Source: Pseudomonadota bacterium (GTDB lineage: Bacteria > Pseudomonadota > Gammaproteobacteria > Steroidobacterales > Woeseiaceae). Taken from it: 15,237 bases of DNA. Below are positions 6,793-12,541 of this stretch, piece after piece. The notes beneath the pieces were generated by a model. It was given only the letters and a program-made list of their open reading frames with translations, did not search any database and was not told the origin of the DNA. The stretch covers positions 1 through 15,237 of the forward strand of contig JADFKA010000009.1 in the NCBI GenBank assembly GCA_022565135.1, in the 5' to 3' direction. How positions within the stretch are numbered: position 1 is the stretch's first letter; every line of letters begins with the position of its first letter. A program made the position numbers and the translations under genes.

Positions 6793-8319
6793 GTGACTAG
6801 AGTCGCCGTCGCAACCACATCGCAACTTGCAGCGGATGCAGCGAGCGAGATCGCCTCGTATGGCGGTAACGCGGTGGACTGCGCCCTGGCGGCAGCATTA
6901 CTGTCGATGAACACAGAGCCGGGCATCTGTGCCATGGCCGGCAGCGCCTACGTGACGATTTGGGCACTTGGCGCCGATCCTGTGACGATCGACGGCAACA
7001 CCGCGATTCCCGGCCTCGGGTTGCAAGACGACGAACGCGGTCAGGGTGCGGTAAGCGTCACAATGAATTACGGTGGCGGCATCACGACTCTTGTAGGACC
7101 GGGCTCAGTTGCCGTACCGGGTACGCTCGCCGCGATCGAGCGTGCGTGGCAGCTGTTTGGTCACGCCCGCTGGCAGGAGTTGTTCGCTCCGGCAATCACC
7201 GCAACGCGTGACGGCTTTCCCTTGTCCTCCGCATGTCACTACTACCTCGGGTATTCGGGCGAGAGCGTCTTTGGCCGCAGTGATGACGGTTTCTTCTCAG
7301 TGCACACGAGTAACCGATCGTTGCGAGATCCGGGAAGTTTGATAGTGATCCCACATCTCGCGGAGTCGCTGTCCGCGATCGCGGCAGACGGCGCACGGGT
7401 CTTCTATGAGGGCCATCTTGCGGCGGCAATGACAGCTCATGTACGCGAATCAGGCGGTGCGTTGACGGCAGCAGACCTCAGCCAGTACGAGGCCATTGAG
7501 CGACCATCACTGACTGTGAATGTAGGGCCATGGTGCATAGCCAGTAACCCACCACCCGCCATCGGCGGATCGGTTTTAGCCGCATTGCTGTTGGCCTGTG
7601 CCGACATGCCGCAACAGGAGTGGAACAGTGAAACGTTGTTGCATCTGATCAATGTGCAGCGCGCAGTGCTCGACTTTCGCAAGCATCAGCTCGACCTCGC
7701 CAACGATATTGGCGCCAGCGCAGCGCAATTGCTTGAGTCGGCGCGCAGTGGCCAGTTACTTGCTGAGTGGACATCGTCTTCCACGGTGCATACCTCGGCG
7801 GTTGACGACAATGGCATGGCCTGCGCTGTAACCGCCTCGTCAGGCTACGGTTCCGGCGAAATGCCCGCAGGCACAGGACTCTGGCTCAATAATTGCCTTG
7901 GCGAGATTGAATTGAATCGCCGCGGCCTCGATGCGGCGCCGCCGGGAGCGCGTCTGCCATCAAATATGGCGCCCAGTATCGCGCGCCATGAGGGTACGGT
8001 CATCGCTGTCGGCTCCCCCGGCGCTGACCGCATTACGACAGCGCTACATCAGTTCTTCATTAATCATTTGCAGATGGATTTGCGGCTCCAAGACGCCATT
8101 GCACATCCACGTGTGCATGTCGACACAAGCGGCGGGGCTGAGCGGCTTATGGCGGAGCCCGGGCTCGACCTCCCCGACGTCGGCATTCCCGTGCAAATCA
8201 CATCCAGACTCAGCATGTATTTTGGCGGCGTCGGCGCTGCCTGTTTTGACAGTCGGTCGGGTTTCGAGGTCGCCACCGATCCGCGGCGCGAAGGTGGCAT
8301 CTATCTCGCTGACGGGTGA
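6793..8319 (+). CDS. Gamma-glutamyltransferase-family N-terminal nucleophile hydrolase, no signal peptide
   Basis: The protein (508 residues from the GTG at 6793; 510 from a TTG at 6787) has the gamma-glutamyltranspeptidase fold, made as one chain that cleaves itself in front of a Thr nucleophile. That Thr is residue 331 in SSSTVHTSAVDDNGMACAVT, matching the T-T-H-Y-S-V-V-D motif of classical enzymes. Other family motifs are ASEIASYGGNAVDCALAAAL, VPGTLAAIERAW, PPPAIGGSVLAALLL, LWLNNCLGE and NMAPSIARHEGTVIAVGSPG. There is no signal peptide, unlike secreted glutathione-degrading enzymes. The segment expected to carry the substrate-binding Arg (an FREMAP-like motif in E. coli) reads IDGNTAIPG, and SPGG is SPGA, so the substrate may not be glutathione. 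HpxW-type amidohydrolases and acylases of this fold are alternatives. I prefer the GTG start because GGGG lies 7 bases ahead of it. Confidence 0.88.
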   Translation: MTRVAVATTSQLAADAASEIASYGGNAVDCALAAALLSMNTEPGICAMAGSAYVTIWALGADPVTIDGNTAIPGLGLQDDERGQGAVSVTMNYGGGITTLVGPGSVAVPGTLAAIERAWQLFGHARWQELFAPAITATRDGFPLSSACHYYLGYSGESVFGRSDDGFFSVHTSNRSLRDPGSLIVIPHLAESLSAIAADGARVFYEGHLAAAMTAHVRESGGALTAADLSQYEAIERPSLTVNVGPWCIASNPPPAIGGSVLAALLLACADMPQQEWNSETLLHLINVQRAVLDFRKHQLDLANDIGASAAQLLESARSGQLLAEWTSSSTVHTSAVDDNGMACAVTASSGYGSGEMPAGTGLWLNNCLGEIELNRRGLDAAPPGARLPSNMAPSIARHEGTVIAVGSPGADRITTALHQFFINHLQMDLRLQDAIAHPRVHVDTSGGAERLMAEPGLDLPDVGIPVQITSRLSMYFGGVGAACFDSRSGFEVATDPRREGGIYLADG

Positions 8320-8389
8320 TCCGCCGCTGTCGCTTTGATAGTCTGCACCTCGTACCCTCAGCATTGACCGCCAGGGAGCGGAGATTTTC

Positions 8390-9088
8390 GTGACCAACCC
8401 TTACCTTGCACCGCGACTGCCTGATGAGCTGCCATCTGACCCGATGCACTGGGCCGAGGCTTGGATCGAGGCCGCAGCAGAACAACGTGTGACACGCAAT
8501 CCGAACTCAATGACCATTGTCACCGTCGGCGACAACGCTGTGCCATCGGCGCGCATTGTTCTTTGCAAGTCGTTCATCGCCGACCCCGGCTATCTCGTTT
8601 TCTACACGAACTACAAATCGAACAAGGTGCGTGAGCTTCTGCAAAACCCGAATGTGGCCGTTGTCTTTCACTGGGATACCCTGGGCCGGCAAATCCGCAT
8701 CGAAGGCCAGGCTGTCCGTTCGCCAGCGAATGAAAGTGATGAGTATTTTGCGAGCAGAGACTGCGGCAGCCAGATCGGCGCCTGGGGAAGCGATCAGAGC
8801 GCACCGCTCGAATCGCGAGAAGCACTGATTGCTCAGGTCGCCGAAAGAGCGCTCAAATTCGGCGTCGATGTCGCCCACAACAGGGATTTGACCGTTGCCA
8901 GGGACCAGCCAGCAATTCCCAGGCCACCGCACTGGGGCGGCGTGCGTGTCTGGGCGAGCCATGTCGAATTGTGGCTCGAAGGAACGGATCGAATACACGA
9001 TCGTGCCCGCTGGGAGCGTTCGCTCAGCAAAAACGATGACGACACATTTACAGTCGGTGCCTGGACAGGCACGCGGCTGCAACCTTGA
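8390..9088 (+). CDS. pdxH: Pyridoxamine/pyridoxine 5'-phosphate oxidase
   Basis: PdxH uses FMN and oxygen to convert pyridoxine or pyridoxamine 5'-phosphate to pyridoxal 5'-phosphate. The 232-residue protein contains the FMN/substrate motifs in order: PSARIVLCKSF, LVFYTNYKSNKVRELLQNP, GRQIRIEGQA, SDEYFASRDCGSQIGAWGS and the C-terminal signature RPPHWGGVRVWASHVELWLE followed by DRIHDRARWER. The last residues (TRLQP) correspond to the conserved R-L-x-P end. It is a little longer than the E. coli protein because of an insertion rich in Asp just before the end. Start is GTG at 8390, with GGAG at 8380-8383 six bases ahead. The 70 bases after the preceding gene show no terminator. The following amidohydrolase-like gene overlaps the stop by 4 bases. 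Confidence 0.95.
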   Translation: MTNPYLAPRLPDELPSDPMHWAEAWIEAAAEQRVTRNPNSMTIVTVGDNAVPSARIVLCKSFIADPGYLVFYTNYKSNKVRELLQNPNVAVVFHWDTLGRQIRIEGQAVRSPANESDEYFASRDCGSQIGAWGSDQSAPLESREALIAQVAERALKFGVDVAHNRDLTVARDQPAIPRPPHWGGVRVWASHVELWLEGTDRIHDRARWERSLSKNDDDTFTVGAWTGTRLQP

Positions 9089-11064
9089 TAGCTCCCCGAC
9101 CCAGGTGCATAGCGGCATTGCTGCTGTGGTTTTTTGCGGGCGTCGCCCCGGCCCAGATCACACTGACCGAAGGCACAAATTTTTCGGTTGACGCCGCACA
9201 CGACGGCCGGCTTGCGATTGACCTGCTAGGTGGCATCTGGATAGTGCCTGCGGCCGGAGGCGTCGCCGACATGATAACGACCGGGCTCTTGCCCGCGCGT
9301 CGACCGCGCTGGTCTCCCGCAGCGGACACTATCGTGTACCAGGCTCGGACTGTTCGTCACGATCAGCTCTGGCTATACCAATTTGCCGATGGTTCTGCGC
9401 AAAATATCAGCGATGGTCAGTTCTTCGACCAACACCCCGACTGGCATCCAGGCGGGGAACGCCTCGTATATTCGTCGGACCGCAGGGACTCGGGTTTCGA
9501 CCTGTGGGAACTTGACCTCGAAACACGCCTGAGCTGGCGCATTACTGACATTGAAGGCGACGAGACTGAGCCCGCGTGGTCAGCAAATGGTCGTGACCTT
9601 GTCTACATTCATCGTCGTGCCGATCAATGGTCCGTCATGTTGCGGCGCCACGGGCAGACTGATCAAGTCCTCGAGACCTCAGCATCGCGATTGTCATCGC
9701 CCCAATGGCGTCCTGACGGCAGCCTGATTACATTTATACGACATGCCGATGATGGCCTGTCGATCGATATGATCATCCTCTCCGATCCGCTTTTAATACG
9801 TCCGTTCATTACCGGCGAGGACTTCTTCGACGCCCCGGTCACATGGCTCGACCGACAGCAGTTGCTATATCCGGCGAATGGAGTGATTCGAAAGCGAAGT
9901 TTCGATTCCTGGACGTCGGCGACACTGCCGTTTCGCGTGACCGTGAGTGGCAACGATATGCAGCAGAAGGCGGTGCGCCGACTGCGTGAGCTACCGTTGA
10001 TCGACACGCCACCGGGTCAACTTGTCATTCGCACAGCGCGATTGATCGATGGCATCGGCGGTGGCTACCAGCACGATCTCGACATCGTCATAGAAAGTGG
10101 TCGCATCAAAGCGGTCGAACAGCGACGCAAGAGACCGGGGTCAATCGTAGTCGACATGGGTGATCTGACCACGTTACCCGGCTATATCGACTTCTACGCA
10201 TCTTTGCCGGCCGAACACGGCGAAGCACTCGGCCCACTCCTGTTGTCCTACGGCGTAACAACGATTATCGCCGAATTTGCCGAGAGTGAATCTTTAAATG
10301 AGCGTTGGTCCGGCAAGCAAATGCCCGGCCCGCGAGTGCTGCGCGCGGCCGACATATCATCGGCCCAATCTGGCGATAACTCACTATGGCTGGTGACCAT
10401 CGCCGGTGACCTGACGGCCGGCGTCGAGCGCCGTTCGCGTGTGGCCGACTGGCTGTCTGTCGGCGTGCCGATACTCGCCGAGAACTGGCAGGTCGGCCTC
10501 GGATCTGGGGCTACGATGTTGTTGGGTGCTGAGTCGCTGCCTGCTTCGCCACGCGGTGAACGCTACGACGATATTCAGCTTGCAAACGGCGCCACTGCCA
10601 TGACGATCGTGTCCGGACTCGCTGATGCCAGGACCCCCGGTCTCGCGGCTTTATTGCAGTCTCGCCAGGCAAAATTGCTCGATCGCTCAGCAGCCGCAAT
10701 TCGCCGCTTTACCGAACGCCCAACACTCGCCGCAGCCTCATCCACGGTTGTACTCGGCAGCAAGCCAAACGGCTTGCCGCCCGGCATCGCACTACACGCA
10801 GAATTTCGGGCACTCGCTGACGCCGGGTTGACGCCAGAACAGGCTTTACGCGCGGCGGGCATCAACGCGGCGAATGCGCTTGGCCTTGGACGACAGCTCG
10901 GCCGCATCGCACCGGGTAGCGTCGCCGACCTGGTACTCGTCGACGGCGATCCGCTGGCCAACATCAATGACGCGCAGAAAATAGTCGCGATCGTCCGCAA
11001 CGGGCGTTTTTACAGCACGATCGGACTGATTGAGCGTGCGCAGGCGGCAACAAACGTCGAATAA
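9085..11064 (+). CDS. Exported TolB-like beta-propeller / degenerate amidohydrolase fusion
   Basis: The 659-residue protein begins with a Sec signal peptide (RCIAALLLWFFAGVAPAQ, cleavage after APA). Residues about 30-260 carry PD40/TolB-type propeller blades, seen as repeated RRPRWSP, QHPDWHPGGERLVYSSDRR, ETEPAWSANGRDLVYIHRR and SPQWRPDGSLITFIRH. From about residue 312 follows an amidohydrolase-superfamily region: RTARLIDGIGGG, TTLPGYIDF, LLSYGVTTI, LHAEFRALADAGLTPEQALR, and the C-terminal LGRIAPGSVADLVLVDGDPL sheet. The metal ligands are missing: the D-x-H-x-H motif is DFYAS (369-373) and the catalytic Asp of the usual G-T-D is Lys560 (GSKP). The barrel is also short. The reading frame is intact, so this looks like a retained pseudo-enzyme or a protein with a new role. 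The TTG start overlaps the pdxH stop, implying translational coupling. Confidence 0.85.
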   Translation: MIAPRPRCIAALLLWFFAGVAPAQITLTEGTNFSVDAAHDGRLAIDLLGGIWIVPAAGGVADMITTGLLPARRPRWSPAADTIVYQARTVRHDQLWLYQFADGSAQNISDGQFFDQHPDWHPGGERLVYSSDRRDSGFDLWELDLETRLSWRITDIEGDETEPAWSANGRDLVYIHRRADQWSVMLRRHGQTDQVLETSASRLSSPQWRPDGSLITFIRHADDGLSIDMIILSDPLLIRPFITGEDFFDAPVTWLDRQQLLYPANGVIRKRSFDSWTSATLPFRVTVSGNDMQQKAVRRLRELPLIDTPPGQLVIRTARLIDGIGGGYQHDLDIVIESGRIKAVEQRRKRPGSIVVDMGDLTTLPGYIDFYASLPAEHGEALGPLLLSYGVTTIIAEFAESESLNERWSGKQMPGPRVLRAADISSAQSGDNSLWLVTIAGDLTAGVERRSRVADWLSVGVPILAENWQVGLGSGATMLLGAESLPASPRGERYDDIQLANGATAMTIVSGLADARTPGLAALLQSRQAKLLDRSAAAIRRFTERPTLAAASSTVVLGSKPNGLPPGIALHAEFRALADAGLTPEQALRAAGINAANALGLGRQLGRIAPGSVADLVLVDGDPLANINDAQKIVAIVRNGRFYSTIGLIERAQAATNVE

Positions 11065-11338
11065 ATTGACAAAACACGTGGAAAACAGGACCGCATATCC
11101 CATAATTAGCAAATTGCGAATATTTGAGATTCCACCTGCCGAACCGGATCTGCCATCAGCTTTTTTCTTTTGGGCAGAAAGTTTTTTGATCTCAATAGTT
11201 TAGAAAATATTTCTTCGATTTTGCATGATATACAACGCGGCAATTATGTCGGATTTCTTTACAAAACCCGTCAAATGTTGTGCAGGTGGACGAGTCCATT
11301 GACGCTAAATCCTTGAATTCGCGGTACCTAAATCGAGG
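11065..11338. other. AT-rich gene-free stretch upstream of the sigma-54 promoter
   Basis: No convincing gene is seen in these bases. The stretch is clearly richer in A and T than its surroundings. A TTGACA at 11066-11071 has no acceptable -10 partner. A short T-rich hairpin (TTTCT/AGAAA, about 11165-11182) followed by a T run may weakly terminate the preceding operon. CAAAT-N7-ATTTG at 11110-11126 and the perfect dyad TGGACGAGTCCA at 11287-11298 are candidate binding sites for a sigma-54 activator, which usually binds 40-200 bases upstream of such promoters. No regulatory role is proven by sequence alone. Confidence 0.5.
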
Positions 11339-11339
11339 T

Positions 11340-11355
11340 TGGCACAGGTCTTGCT
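11340..11355 (+). promoter_or_regulatory. Sigma-54 (RpoN) -24/-12 promoter
   Basis: TGGCACAGGTCTTGCT matches the RpoN consensus TGGCAC-N5-TTGC[AT] at every conserved base, with the GG and GC doublets exactly ten bases apart. Transcription should start about 12 bases downstream of the GC, near 11366. It lies in non-coding DNA and points at the A-rich block and terminator that follow, not directly at a protein gene. Sigma-54 promoters need an AAA+ activator; none is encoded in this window. Confidence 0.8.
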
Positions 11356-11365
11356 TTTCATACCC

Positions 11366-11570
11366 TGCCCAAGCGAAGTGTAACTGCACTTGGTAACGCA
11401 ACAACGGCTACAAACGGGATTTAGACGCCAGAAGAATAACAATCATAAAAACAAGAAGATCCGGATCCAATAATAATAATAGGAATGTATCCGGTTACCG
11501 AATTCGCAGTTACCTCTCTTAATAATAAGAAGAGATATTGGCCCCGCAGCTTCTGCTGCGGGGCTTTTTA
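11366..11570 (+). ncRNA. Candidate sigma-54-dependent small RNA with four ARN tracts
   Basis: Between the RpoN promoter and a strong terminator lies about 205 nt with no credible open frame. It contains four runs of A-purine-any triplets, the motif bound by the distal face of Hfq: 11432-11443 (AAGAATAACAAT), 11447-11458 (AAAAACAAGAAG), 11469-11486 (AATAATAATAATAGGAAT) and 11521-11535 (AATAATAAGAAGAGA). A small 5' hairpin (AAGTG/CACTT near 11376-11391) and a pairing CCGGAT (11461-11466) with ATCCGG (11489-11494), which would display the third tract in a loop, are possible. The design resembles Pseudomonas CrcZ/CrcY, sigma-54-dependent RNAs that sequester Hfq/Crc through AAnAAnAA motifs, though I see no sequence homology. 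An alternative is the untranslated leader of a lost sigma-54-controlled gene. Confidence 0.6.
11541..11570 (+). terminator. Rho-independent terminator
   Basis: GCCCCGCAGC and GCTGCGGGGC form a perfect 10-bp GC-rich stem around a TTCT tetraloop, followed directly by TTTTTA. The orientation terminates rightward transcripts. It closes the candidate small RNA starting at the sigma-54 promoter and isolates it from the lipoprotein gene downstream. Confidence 0.95.
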
Positions 11571-11625
11571 ATTGTCCTGGGCACTTTGTACCGCTGCACC
11601 GGTCCCATAACGGACAATAATGAAT

Positions 11626-11640
11626 CTGCACACCGTGCAG
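11626..11640 (+). promoter_or_regulatory. Hairpin overlapping the lipoprotein ribosome-binding site
   Basis: CTGCAC and GTGCAG make a perfect 6-bp stem with an ACC loop. Its 3' arm takes up the first two bases of the AGGAG at 11639-11643 that serves the ATG at 11649. A 7-bp pair ATTGTCC (11571-11577) and GGACAAT (11612-11618) lies just upstream and could form a larger structure. Translation may therefore be structurally limited; this is inference. Confidence 0.35.
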
Positions 11641-11648
11641 GAGCTATG

Positions 11649-12445
11649 ATGAATAAAACGATCGCCACACTCTTACTCGCCTTTTTGCTGGTCGCTTGTG
11701 GCCAGCACAAGCATGGTCATGTAGTCCATAGTGCCGAATCGCACGATGTCGACCCGGCAATCTATGCAAGCGCGGTCGCAAATCCGGCCAGAAGCGATGC
11801 CGATCGCGCGCGTGATGCGGGCCGCAAACCGGCCGAGGTTTTGAAATTCTTCGGCATTACGCCCGGCATGAAGGTCTTCGATATGTTCTCCGGCGGCGGC
11901 TATTACGCCGAGATTCTCACGCACGTTGTTGGCGATACTGGTCTTGTAATCGCGCATACCAACGAGACGTCTCTTGGATACGTCGGTGACGAGTTCAACG
12001 CACGTTATGGCGACGACCGGCTGCCGATTGTCGAGATACTCATGGCGGAGAATAATGAGCTCGAACTCGAGAAGCGGAGCAATTCGACGCCATCATCCTG
12101 GTGCTCGGCTATCACGATTTCTATTGGGTGGCGCCGCAGCAAGGCTGGCCGAAAATCAACGTTACTCAGCTGCTCGCTGAGCTTCATGGCAGCCTGAAAC
12201 CAGGTGGTATTCTGGGCATCATTGACCATTACGCTGAAGCCGGCGCGCCCCGAGAAACCGGTGGGACCTTGCATCGCATCGACCCGAGTATCGTCATCAC
12301 CGAGCTCGAAGCCGTTGGATTCGAACTCGAGGCCAAGAGTGATCTACTGCGCACTATGGAAGACGATCATAGCAAGGGTGTTTTTGACCCGACCATTCGG
12401 GGCAGGACGGATCGGTTTATGTTGCGTTTTAGAAAACAGGACTAG
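11649..12445 (+). pseudogene. Lipoprotein with SAM-methyltransferase fold, frameshifted
   Basis: The first part (from ATG 11649, ribosome site AGGAG at 11639-11643) begins with a lipoprotein signal, MNKTIATLLLAFLLVACG, lipobox LVAC with Cys17. It continues into a class I methyltransferase: DRARDAGRKPAEVLKFFGI, motif I VFDMFSGGGYYAEIL (residues 76-90), GLVIAHTNE, RLPIVEILMAE. Near 12072 the frame changes. The next frame gives the expected continuation EQFDAIILVLGYHDFYW, LAELHGSLKPGGILGIIDHY, GGTLHRIDPSIV, DDHSKGVFDPTIRGRTDRF and ends at 12445. Restoring one base in the A pair at 12072-12073 gives one frame of 265 residues, the family length. This is a recent single-base deletion or a sequencing error. 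Methyltransferases of this family often carry signal peptides, so the exported form is not an artefact; substrate unknown. Confidence 0.85.
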
Positions 12446-12473
12446 TACTGCGTCAAAGTGAAATTGATGGAGT

Positions 12474-12513
12474 CCCAACCCCGCGCTTGCGGCGCGGCAG
12501 TGCCCGGCTTGGG
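12474..12513 (+). repeat. Nested hairpin in the amidase leader
   Basis: An inner stem CCGCGC (12481-12486) / GCGCGG (12492-12497) with a 5-base loop lies inside an outer pair CCCAA (12474-12478) / TTGGG (12509-12513). No T run follows, so it is not a standard intrinsic terminator. It sits between the methyltransferase stop and the amidase ribosome site, and may stabilise or attenuate the transcript. Confidence 0.4.
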
Positions 12514-12541
12514 CTGACCCCACCTGGATCGGAGGACGGCG

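Noticed and set aside
11066..11106. Sigma-70 promoter starting at TTGACA
   Set aside because: No acceptable -10 at 16-18 bases; the CATAAT at 11101 is too far away.
11192..11404. 70-residue reverse-strand ORF
   Set aside because: It lies in AT-rich intergenic DNA across the sigma-54 promoter, has no ribosome site and no recognisable motif.
11366..11440. Possible cyclic-di-GMP (GEMM-I) riboswitch
   Set aside because: A few words such as ACGCAA and GGCTAC recall it, but the paired stems and the conserved A-rich core cannot be laid out.
11485..11571. 28-codon ORF (MYPVTEF...) inside the candidate RNA
   Set aside because: The only purine-rich site is one base from the ATG, the frame runs through the terminator stem, and the peptide resembles nothing known to me.
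12060..12100. Programmed ribosomal frameshift in the methyltransferase gene
   Set aside because: There is no slippery heptamer or clear stimulatory structure; a one-base deletion explains the data more simply.
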